Positions 1 to 12,400 of a stretch of DNA of 64,000 nucleotides are shown here, piece by piece (position 1 is the first letter of the stretch; each line of letters starts with the position of its first letter). The notes under the pieces were generated by a model that ran no database searches, had not been told where the DNA came from, and worked only from the letters and a program-made list of their open reading frames with translations. The DNA lies in assembly GCF_016808095.1 (NCBI RefSeq), contig NC_068972.1, positions 21,444,289 to 21,508,288 on the forward strand, given 5' to 3'. A program made the translations under genes and the position numbers. This stretch comes from Vigna angularis (lineage: Eukaryota; Streptophyta; Magnoliopsida; Fabales; Fabaceae).

Positions 1-32
1 GGCTTAATGATTATACATAAGGCAATAATTCT

Positions 33-36
<4 letters not shown>

Positions 37-80
<44 letters not shown>
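37..80. repeat. (AT)n microsatellite
   Basis: Uninterrupted AT dinucleotide run of about 44 bases. The rest of 1-475 is AT-rich with no exon I can support. It should be the intron upstream of the first visible exon of the PP2C-kinase gene. Confidence 0.95.
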
Positions 81-83
<3 letters not shown>

Positions 84-475
84 ATGTGGGACTATATAGG
101 CTGCCTAGGGTAGGTGACCACAAATTTTTCAAAACTCCCTTTCATGCATGTGACTACTATTCTAGAGCATAATGACTATGATAGTGGCCTTACAATGAAT
201 CTAGGATAGGTTTTAAAGTTATTTCAAAATTGGGGTTTAGATCCAATCTAAATCCATCAAAACTAGTTTGTAAAGTGATTGCTATCCAAGCTTTCTTAGC
301 TATATCTTTGATGGATGCGCATCATCCTTAAGACTAATGAGGTTGGTGTTAAGATGGGCCATGCTTGACCATAGTTAAGGCAGCTTTCCAACATAAATCA
401 TTATTTCATTTTAAAACAAAAATATCATATCAAAACCAATCCATATAATTGAATACCTCTGGACTTTTATGACAG

Positions 476-3400
476 GTTGAAGTGAAAGATGGTGATTTTG
501 GCTGCTTTTATTTAGCTGAAAATCTTGATGAAATAGAGGACTCCAAGCAGATTGCCAAAAAAGTTGACTGGGATGACTATTTGTATGAACTACCTCCACC
601 TCCACCCGATTCCCTTTCTCAGCATCCCAGTAAGCAAAGATGTTATTATGTTGCATTTGCTTATAGTTAAATTTTGGTTTATCGGTTGACAATCAAATGT
701 GTTGGTTTGTCCATTTTCAGCTTCAGGGGGTCTTGTCGATTTATACAATAACCAAAACTTTTGCTTTGACTATGGTCCAACTATTAATGAACCTGAAGAC
801 CGATGCATAAATCCTGAAGGCTTTGCTAGTTTCATTGGTCTTCTTGAATCAATTCCTTTGCATGATACTGATTCTAGTAATGGGTCTTCTGATTATTCAA
901 TGCCTGATTTGAGGTAATTTTATCTACTTTGAATTCCTATGTGTTCATTAATCGAGAGGACAACATATTTCTTAGTCTGGTGAAAAGTGCAATTTTAAAT
1001 TCATAAAATTTTAGAATTGCCCTTGCTTTAGTCGTACATGGATGGTCATTGTTGGAAATTATAGCATTTAATGTTTATTGTTGTTGAAAATCCCACATCA
1101 ACTAGAGGTGGGTTGCAAATCTCACCAGGTTTGCACTCCACCCTTAGTTGATGTGAAATGTCCAACAATCTCATGCCAAGGAATGTATATCTTGAACATA
1201 AGATTTGATATTTGTGGGTGTTATAACAAGAGCCCAACAGGGGGTAGGACATGAACCTTAATGAATTTGACTAGGGTAGGCTTTAAATGATTTTGATATC
1301 ATCTACAAATATCTAATTTTAAGTTATAGATGTTCATTCTTAGGTGTGTAATGACCCTACTTTGGATTTACATTACTACTAATCACTATACATATACAAA
1401 ATATCTACATCAAAGAATCTTTCTCAACCCCTCACTTCTACTCCATCCTAAAACATCTTCTGCTTCGGTGTTATGTGTAACACGATCATTGTAGGTGGAT
1501 ATCACATTCTCAAACACAAGGTAAACTAGCATATTTAAAAGATTAGAGTTCAATTTATTCCGTTGTGCACCACTGCCTTCACTGTTTATTCCGTTGTGCA
1601 CCACTGCCCTCCGCCATCGACCACCATTATCCTCCGTACGCCGTTGGCCACCGTTGCACTTTCGTCAGGTGACCAGCGAATCTGAACTGCCTCCTTAAGC
1701 AACGACCAACTACACTGGTTCCGAGGGCTACCTCTCATTCACGTGCCGCCACGAGCGCCAAATCTGTCCGATCGTCGCTGGCCACCGCCATAGTTTCGAC
1801 CGGTGACAAGCGGATCTGGATCGTCTCTTCAAGCGCGACCTAACCCTGGTGGTCGACGTCTCTGTCTCGTCCGCTTGCGCCGTCACACGCCTCCTCTCTC
1901 CAATAGATCTCGGACGCGTGTTCATGATGCGCCGCTGTCCCTGTGTCGCAGTCACACCACGCCGCTTCCGGTCATGTCGCTGGACCTCCATCTCTCTGTT
2001 CTGACCCTCCATAGCAGCCATGGTGGCCATCTTCGTTGTCTTCACAACATCTTCGTCTTCTCTTTGCGACTTCTGCTTTGTGAGCTACTATTCGCCTCAA
2101 TTTTCATGACCAGGGAGACCTCTTTCGATTCCTAGTCCGCTTTCGACACCACTGCGTCAATTCTTTCTTCTCCATTGTGAAGGGCACTCTGCCTCCACCA
2201 ATGGGTTTCGCCTCGCGCCATGCTGTGTTGTTCTTGCCTTTTCTTCCCTTTCTTGTGCAACACTGATTGGTGCTTCTTGCCGACGTCTCTGCTGCTTGTG
2301 CCGAATGCACCAGCACCTGTGGCCAAGCATGTCTCCACCATTTGGTTACAATTCTGTGATTCTCTCTTGCAAGTGTGATGGTCCCCGTTGGCCTGTGGCA
2401 TGAAGGGGAGTCTATTTTTGTAGCTGTGATGTTCCAGTCAACAATTCATCAGCCTTGTTGGCGGAATGTCGTTGTTGCTGCAGTCAATTGTTGTAACCTC
2501 TGCAGTTTGTCGCTGCTGTCTCAATAAGTTGCCGCATTTTCTTTGGTCAAGATTAAGAGTGTCTCGTGAAATGCATTAGCTGTCGTTTCCGCTATTTGCC
2601 GTGAGGGGAAATATTTTTCAGTCCCTGCAGAGAACTTTCTTCTTGGGCAAGAGTTTAGCCCGTACTTTTGTGACACAGTGTAAGTATCATCATCATTTAG
2701 GAGTAGTCCAGTAGAGAACTTAGGACCTCCAAAGTGTTTTTTGGTTTCTACCATCACTAATGTGAAAGACTCTCTTCACCGTCAATGCTTTGTTATAACA
2801 GCTCACTGAGAGTTGTTCTTTGAGACTGCCCACTGAATTGACTCTTTCGAAGTTATGGGATTCAGATTTGTCCCTCGTACGGATCGATTCTCACCAGTTC
2901 TTCCACCTACACGTTCTGTTGTTCAGCCGTGAGGAGGAGAAAGTTCCAACCGCTGTAGTGTAGTGTAGTCCCTGTAGGTCTGCTGCTGTTAGTCGCTGCA
3001 GGACAGATGTTTCCTGAAGGCTTGTTGCTATTCAGGGCAGTTAAGTCCCTGAAGGTTTGTTGTTGTTTAGGGAAGATAAGTCCCTACAGGTTTGTGGCTG
3101 TTAGCCTTTTAGTTCCAGCCGCTGCAGGTAGTGTAGTCCCTGCAGGTCTGTTGCTGTTAGCCTTTGCAGGGCAGTTAAGTTCCTGAAGGCTTGTTGTTGT
3201 TCAGGGCAGTTAAGTCTCTGAAGGTTTGTTGTTGTTCAGGGCAATTAAGTCCCTGAAGGTTTGTTGCTGTTCAGGACAGTTAAGTCCTTAAAGGTTCATT
3301 ACTGTTAGCCTTTAAAGGCCTCCCATATGTTACTCATGGAAATCAAGTTCTTGAAGCTTTGTTGTTGTTTGCCACTATTGATGGCAATCTAGTCCCTGCA

Positions 3401-6400
3401 GTTTGTTGCGATTCACCACTACAAGCCTTCATCCATCCTTGTAGTTTACTGCTGCAAGTCATCATCCATTGTTAATGGAAATCTCTCTTGTCCATTGTTG
3501 TCCAAGTTGAAGTTTCATGGTGCAAGTTCACGGTTGTCCATTGTTGTCCATTATTCTCCATATGATGATGAGGAGTCTCTTGGGCTACATTTTTTTGTGT
3601 GTGCAATTTGGTTTATTGACAATATCTTCGATTGGGTTTGTCTATTCCAAGCTTGGTTCATACAATCTTGTATGATCCAGCTTGAGGGTAAGTGTTGTAA
3701 TTTGAGATAATATCTTTAGAATCTTCCTAATTAGAGGAAATAGATATATAATTTTTTATTTTATTTTGCTTTCCTAGTTTCCCTATTTCCCTTTTTAGGA
3801 GAATTAGATTATTACAAATAGAGAGTATCAGAATGTATTTTTTATGATTTGAGAATAATAAATCAGTCTTATTTTTAACTATAACTTTTATAAAATTACA
3901 TTCAGCTTACTAATTTTATATTTATAGCTCGAGCTTTTGAATAATAAAATAATCGGGTGTTATTTCTAAAAGCTATTTCTACTCTTAGGTATTTCTAGAT
4001 TCTTACAGTGAGAGGATGTGTTGGAGATCCCACATTGACTAGGGGGTAGGGTATAAATCTCACATTACAAGTCAGATTTGGTTATTCATGAAGAGTATTG
4101 AATGTTGGTCAATGTGTATGGGTAGTTGCTAAACTACCACTGTGGTGTGTTGTTGTTGAAAGCGTCATCAAAAGTATTTCCCTCGTGAACTCATCCCCTC
4201 TCAAATAAGGAGTTTATTCTTTCAAGCGTCAAATAAAAAATCTGGAGCAATAATCACTACAACTCCTCGCCTCCACTAGGGCTTCACTGGTGACGGTACC
4301 CCACTCAAAGACGTCATTGCCAGCGTTGGTGTTGTACATGCCAGCGGGAGTCGCTAGCATTTTCGGAACTCCTCTAAACGCATGGAGACCCTCCTTCTCC
4401 CTTTCCAAAGCGCGAGGGGTTTTGTACCAAATCTCGATGATCGCTCCTCTCACCTATGCATAGGCTTGAGAGAGCCACCATGATTCACCCATATGGTTTC
4501 GAGCATCACCATCACTTCATCGTTTGCGCCAACAGATATAGGGGTCATCACCACTCACATGCTTGAACACAAAATTGAGGCTATATAAAAAATTTTGAAA
4601 TATAAGGGTGAGGATGGAGATCAGTCTGTGTTGAACATGCTCCTGATGGATGGTTGGGCCATGTGTGTGTATTTTTGTTGGGTGAATGGAGGAATAGAGA
4701 GTAGTGTGAGAGGTGAGTGATGGAGTGAGATGGTGTAGAGAAAAATGATTTATGGAGGTGCTGGAAGATGAGTTTTTTTATTGTGTTAGTGGGTTTTTTT
4801 TTTGGAACAAGAACAGGGAAGACACCTCTTCTTTGAAACCCTACACCTTCAAATGTTAGGGCAACCACAATCCCTAAAAGAGGCACAACAAACACATCAT
4901 CTACACTGCCTTTTAAGAAGAAATGACATGTCATTTCATACATATTTCCGCCCCACCAAGTCCAAATGTCATTTCACAAAACAGGTTTAATTCTTACACA
5001 TTTTCAAACCCAATTGAGACTAATCAAAATATGGGAACCTACTTAAGGTTTTCGAAGAAATACGAGAACCAACTGAATAGTTGGACCTTTAGGAAAAATG
5101 CATAGCCTATTCTAGGAAACAAATCCTTGTGATTGCAATAATAAAACCCAAATACAGCCAATATATAGAATTGTAACCAATAGGATTAAAATCTAAAACA
5201 TCCTAAAAGATATTGACAGAATAAAATGTAAAGCTTCCTAAAATATCTCAACAACCTTGTATCTTTTACCATTTTCATAATAATAAGTCTGCTTATTGGT
5301 TTTTCTGTCAATAATCATTGTAATTATTAATAAAAAAAATTTCTAATTTATACTCGAGAACATTCAGAACTTTTCCTACCGATTTTTTCAGTGTACTGTC
5401 ATAGTGGCCATTATGATTCATGTATTGTGTTCTTATGAAAGTTGATGGTGACAATGTTTTTCTTTAGCCCAACAATTAATCGAAATTGTGTTTTGGTGCA
5501 TAGGTATGTGTTGAAGAAGAGTTTTGGACGTGGGTCATTTGGTGAAGTGTGGTTGGCTTTTCATTGGAATTGTTATCAAGATACTAATGTTGAAAAAGAG
5601 AACAGGGATGATACAAATACAACCAACAGCACAACGGCTTCTGATTGTCAGAATGGTCCTTCTAATTACACCCTGTACATTTTGAAACGTATAATGGTAA
5701 TAAGTTTGAGTGATGTTGAACTGCTTTTATCGACTTCAATGCATTAGGATCTTGGTGCCTATGCATTGTGAGAATGGAGTTTATGCCTATTTTTCTTTTT
5801 GTGAATTGACATAATTAACAAGCAATAACTCTGCTGCCTTATTTATTCAATTGATGGAAATCTGGTCAGAGGTTTCTTAGACGGGAGGATCTTACATTCA
5901 GGTTTTAAGATGCAACAAAAATTACAGCTAGCTAAGCTTCTAAAAAATGGTTTATTGGATGGTTCCTAGGTTCTTTATGTTCGTTTTGGTTTCTGTAGGG
6001 AGGATGGTGTATACTTGTATACTAGCTTAGGGAGGTTCTTTTAAGTTTTTTGATGCATTTTGTTTAGAATGTTGGAGAGCTTCTTGAAATAATTTTGTGG
6101 AAGCTATATTATAGAAGGGTGGTTTTGATTGTCTTTTTAAAATTCTAACAATGGGTGATGTTGTGGTTGTATAGAGGGTTGCAACAAGCTATGATAGGTA
6201 AATTATGAGATTTGGGTGGTGTAAGGAAGGATAGTCGAAGCTATGGTTGGGAAAGGTTTGAAGGTGTTTCTTTGTTTTCTTGGAGAAACATAAGATTGGA
6301 CGAGTTTTGTGAGAGTTCTCTTTAGAATTTTTTTGATGTTATTGAATATAATAAAATTAGGTATAGGATTAATTTCCCTTATGTCTAAAATACATATAGG

Positions 6401-9400
6401 GTAATATATTTATATGAAGAATGATACAATTATATATGGAAACCAAACACAAATATAAACAATATCTACCAATATGGTAAATAGAAAATATTGTTAAAAA
6501 ACAATATGAACAATATTTACTAATATCAAACAATATCAAAAGTCTATGTTTTCCTAATTAACTTAAAACACATTATATTTAACACTCCCCTCAAGCTGGT
6601 GCATGTAAATTGTATGTATCAAGCTTGTTACAAATATAATCATTGGTCCCCTTAAAGACTAAGTGAAAATATCTGCTAATTAACTGATTAAGTTAACAAA
6701 GTCATTCTTGATGTCTCTAGATACAATCTTCTCTCGAATGAAATTGTTAGGTTTCTATAATTGGAAACCTAATTCTCTCCTCTCACAATTCACAACAGGA
6801 ATACCAAAACAGAAGAATGAATCGTATTTCTTTATTTGCACACTAACAATGTCAAGAATCAATGTACACTTATGGGTAAATGCGGGAGCCTAATCCCCCT
6901 CCTCAGACTTATGTCCTGACTATACAAGTAAAACTATTCCCTCCTTAACCAACTAACAATTATTCTATTTATAATGTGTTTTTCCCTCCAACTAACTGTT
7001 ATTACAGTTATGCTTCCTAACCAGATACAATTATGCTTCCTAACCAGATACAGCCCCCTTTCCCCCCTTATCCCACTCTATTCTTTCTTCTTTCATATAC
7101 TTTCCAACTCCTATCATTGCCCTTTGCCTGAAAATTAACCTTGTCCCCAAGGTTAAACTTTGGAAATTCATCTTGTATTGCCACTAAGTCCGCCCAAGTA
7201 GCCCCATCAGCTCCACCCTCTTGCCACTCAACCAATATCTGTTCCACTAAATCCTCGCCCTGTTGCTTCTGTCTCCTGCCCAACACACGTTTCGGCCAAA
7301 ATGAGGGCCCTTCTGTCTGCAAGCCCTCTGGTAACTCCTTTTCCACCTTCTTTGTTCCCACAGCCAATTTTAACTGCGACACATGAAACATAGGGTGGAT
7401 TCGTGCTGTATCTGGTAACAATCTCAAAGGATGTACACTAGTTGCCCCTTGATAACTGGTATTGTACCAGTATTCTGCCCAAGGAAGAACGGAACACCAG
7501 CTCCTGGGCTGCTTTGACTAGAAACATCTTAAGTATCCTTCTAACAACCTGTTTAAAACCTTCGTTTGGCCATCCGACTTAGGATTATATGCTGTACTTG
7601 TTAGATGTTAAAATGTGTGTTTCTGTTATTTGGGCTTAGTCTATTCTGTATTAAGGGCATTGACCCATATCTTACAATATAAATAAACTACCCTATGTGT
7701 ATGCTAAACACACAAGGGATATTTTCTCCCAATCTTCTCTATTTCTCATATGGTATCTAGAGCATAGGAATAGTTCCAGTCAACTCCACGGTCTCCGGCA
7801 CCCATCACTGCCGCTGTTGTTGCAGTCGCCGTCGCTGCCGTCGCCTCCACCGCTGCCGTCGCTGCCGCCGGAGTTCCAGAATCGACCGGCGACCACACCA
7901 TCGGAATCGTCTCGGCCGGGCGACCACCGTGGTACGAAGATCGCGGAGAACGGACCACCCACGCGCCTCCACGCGCCGCCGCAAGAGTCGCCGCTGCCTC
8001 TGCCGCCACGCGTGCCGGCGCGTCGCCGGAGCTTTTCGCCGCCGATCAGCACCGCCGTGATCGCCTCCTCGCCCTCTTTCTGGATCTGTGGTCGTTGCGT
8101 CAATCGGAGCACTTTGAATTTTTAGGGTTTCTCCCTCTCCATGGCGTCTTCCTCGTCTACAAACACCTCTATTGGTGGCTCATCTTCTGATCCCTCAATA
8201 TATACCAATTATGTGAATGTACACTTGTCCATTGACAAGTTAGATGGCACAAATTATGCAACATGGGCGTCCGACATCAAACTTTGGTTGAAGAGTCAGG
8301 GGTACTTAGATCATCTTACTCAAAATGTGAGTACTGCTCCCATAGATGACACTTCCCGCTGGATGAAAATTGATGCTCAGTTATGCATTGTTATAAAGTC
8401 CACCATTCACTCCTCACTGAAACAAATGTTTCGATCCTATGAAACATGTTCAGAAGTATGGGCACAAGCGAAGTTGTTATACACAAATGACACTCAGCGT
8501 CTTTATGGTGTTTGTCAGGACCTATTAACTGTTATTGGTCCGCGCAATCCTGGTCCCATGGCAGAATATTTGGGTAAAATTCATGCCCTTCTTCATGACT
8601 TTAATGATATATTACCTCCTGCTTCCACTCCTGCTGAAGAATTGGAACAACGATCAAAGTTCTTCATGTTGTTGGCATTATACGGACTCTCTGATGATGT
8701 TTCTCATGTCCGTGATCAGATTTTGGGTTCTCCTGTCATACCCAACTTTACTTCTACTTGTTCTGCTCTTTTGCGTATACCGAGCAAACCCGTCACTGAG
8801 ACATCCCCTCACACTGATGATTCCTCTGTTATGGCTGCTCAACGTGATGATCGAAGTCGGTCTCGCAAGCCAAGTAAAGGACGTCCAAAATGTGACCATT
8901 GTGGCAAGTTAGGCCACAAGATTGATAGATGTTATTCTCTCCATGGACGTCCTCCTCGACCTGTAGCAATGGCAAATTCTGATCCACCTCCCCGATCACC
9001 GTCTGCAGACCATCCTACTTCATCTAATATCGTAGACAAACCTGCAATCTTTAACGAATTTCTCAAATGGTATGAGGATCATCAGCACTCTGGTTCCACT
9101 ACATCTGCACCTGTTGCACGTACAGGTACACCTTTTGTTGGTCTAACTCACTCCCTCGGACCTTGGGTCCTTGACTCAGGCGCCACCGATCATATCACTG
9201 GTAACAAGTCCTTGTTTTCTTCCTTGTTATGTCCGGATAATTTACCCTCGGTAACAATGGCTGATGGGTCTAGAGTCTCATCTCATGGTATTGGTACTGT
9301 TAATATTTTTCCATCCATATCCATTGATCATGTACTTTATGTCCCTGGGTCTCCCTTCAACTTATTGTCCATTAGTCGTTTAACTCGTACTCTTAATTGT

Positions 9401-12400
9401 GTTATTTCATTTACTAAAGATTCTGTTTGGTTGCAGGACCGGAGTTCGAAACACATGATTGGCACAGGATGTGAGTCTCATGGCCTTTATCATCTTCGCC
9501 CTTCTCCACATGTTGGCGTAGTCATGGAGTCACCATCCCTTCTTCATGCTCAGTTCGCTCATCCTAGTCTTGCCAAACTACAACAACTTGTCCCGAGGTT
9601 GTCCACATTATCCAGTTTTTCGTGTGAGTCTTGTCAGTTAGGGAAGCATACTCGTAGTTCCTTTCCTCGTAGTGTCTCACAACGGGTGTCGTCCCCCTTT
9701 TCATTGGTTCATTCTGACATTTGGGGACCTAGTCGTGTTAAGTCCATTTTAGGTTTTCAGTATTTTGTTACCTTTATTGATGACTATTCCAGATGTACTT
9801 GGTTGTTTTTAATGAAGAATCGTTCTGAGTTGTTTTCTATTTTCCAATCTTTTTTCAATGAAATAAAAACACAGTTTGGGGTGTCTATTCGAAATTTACG
9901 TAGTGATAATGGCCGTGAATACCTTTCTCAACCGTTTAAACAGTTTATGGCTTCTCATGGCATTCTTCACCAAACCTCATGTGCTTATACCCCTCAACAA
10001 AATGGGGTGGCTGAGCGCAAGAATAGACACCTTATTGAAACAACTTGTACACTTCTGATTCATGGTCAAGTACCCTCACGTTTTTGGGGTGATGCAGTTC
10101 TCACAGCATGTTATCTTATCAACCGCATGCCATATTCCGTCCTAGATAACAAAATCCCTCATTCTATCTTATTTCCTCAAGACCCTCTGCATCCATTACC
10201 TCTTCGAGTTTTTGGGTCTACATGTTTAGTTTATAATTTTAGTCCTGGTCTTGATAAGTTATTTCCTAGGTCTCACAAATGTGTCTTCTTAGGATTTCCA
10301 CGGTCACAAAAGGGATATAAGTGTTTTTCCCCTTCCCTCAATCGTCATTTTATCTCTGCTGATGTCACTTTTGATGAGTCTTCTTTTTACTTTTCACATC
10401 TATCTTCTAGTTTTGTACCTCTCCCTGTTACTGTTGATATTCCTCTTATCTGTGATCCTCCTGGTGATGCTCCACCCATTTTGTCTTCTCCTTCTTTAGA
10501 CTCTCATTCACCACAAGATCATCCTTCACCTCCACCCCTTCAGGTTTATAGTCGCCGTAATTGTCTCCCTCATGACTCACTTCCGGTGCCGCCTCATGTG
10601 TCTCCTCCGGCTCCAGCAACTGAGTCTGACTTGCCTATTGCTCTCCGTAAAGGTATACGCTCTACCCGTAACCCTTCCCCCCATTATACTGTTCTTAATT
10701 ACCACAAATTATCTCCATCTTTTTATACTTGTCTCTCATCCATTTCTTCTGTGTCAATTCCCAAATCTGTGGGTGATGCCTTAACTCATCCTGGTTGGCG
10801 TCAAGCTATGATGGATGAATTAAGTGCTTTACAGGAAAGTGGAACTTGGGAGCTTGTCCAATTACCATCTAGAAAGTCTGTTGTTGGTTGCAGGTGGGTG
10901 TATACTATCAAGGTTGGTCCTGATGGCACAATTGATCGTCTGAAAGCTCGACTGGTTGCCAAAGGCTACACACAGATTTTTGGTTTGGATTATGGTGATA
11001 CTTTTTCTCCAGTGGCAAAAATGACCTCTGTTCGCCTATTCATTGCCATGGCCGCTCTTCGGCAATGGCCTCTTTACCAACTTGATGTCAAAAATGCTTT
11101 CCTCAATGGTGATTTGCATGAAGAAATTTATATGGAGCAACCGTCTGGCTTTGTTGCTCAGGGGGAGTCATCTGGATTGGTATGTCGTCTTCGCAAATCC
11201 TTATATGGCCTAAAACAGTCTCCTCGGGCCTGGTTTGGTAAATTCAGTTGTGTTGTTCAACAATTTGGTATGTCTCGCAGTGAAGCGGATCATTCAGTGT
11301 TCTATCGCCACTCGAGTGCTGGATGTATCTACTTAATAGTGTATGTCGATGATATTGTTCTCACAGGAAGCGACTATCTTGGCATCTCTCAGATGAAACA
11401 ACACCTTTGTCATCATTTTCAAACCATAGATCTTGGCAAACTCCGGTACTTTTTGGATATTGAAGTAGCACAATCCAATGATGGTATTGTCATATCTCAG
11501 AGGAAGTATGCGTTAGACATCTTGGAGGAAACAGGGTTAATGAACTGTAAATTTGTTGAGACACCTATGGACCCTAACATCAAACTCCTACCAAATCAGG
11601 GGGAGCCTTTCTCAGATCCTGAACGGTACAGAAGACTAGTTGGTAAATTAAACTATCTTACTGTTACGCGTCCTGACATTTCCTTCGCAGTTAGTGTGGT
11701 GAGTCAATTTCTAAACTCCCCATGTGAAGACCATTGGGATGCAGTTGTTCGCATACTGAAGTATATTAAAAGATCACCTGGAAAAGGTTTGCTATATGGC
11801 CCTAACAACGATACAAAAATCGTATGCTATTCAGATGCTGATTGGGCTGGTTCCCCTTCTGATAGGAGGTCTACTTCTGGATATTGTGTCTCTATTGGTA
11901 GCAACCTGATATCTTGGAAAAGTAAGAAGCAAAGTGTTGTGGCAAGGTCCAGTGCAGAAGCAGAATCTAGAGCTATGGCATCAGCTACTTGCGAGCTTGT
12001 GTGGCTTAAACAATTGCTTAGTGAATTGAAATTTGGAGATGTCACTCACATGATACTTATATGTGATAATCAAGCTGCTCTCCATATTAGCTCTAACCCT
12101 GTCTTCCATGAGAGAACCAAACACATTGAAGTTGATTGTCATTTCATTCGAGAAAAAAATCATATCCGGAGATATCAAGACTGAGTTTGTTAACTCAAGC
12201 AACCAGTTGTCAGACATATTCACTAAGTCCTTACGAGGACCTAGAATTGATTATCTTTGTAACAAGCTTGGAACATATGATTTATATGCTCCAGCTTGAG
12301 GGGGAGTGTTAGATGTTAAAATGTGTGTTTCTGTTATTTGGGCTTAGTCTATTCTGTATTAAGGGCATTGGCCCATATCTTACAATATAAATAAACTACC

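Noticed and set aside
1728..2401. Several open frames of 70-110 codons as a possible host exon
   Set aside because: They are basic, low-complexity translations on both strands within a block ending in an LTR. They do not join in phase with the kinase gene exons, which splice across it.
7697..8125. GC-rich open frames on both strands (Pro/Arg- or Gly/Ala-rich)
   Set aside because: This is the untranslated leader of copia 1. The equivalent sequence leads copia 2 at 45870-46260, and the real frame starts at 8141.
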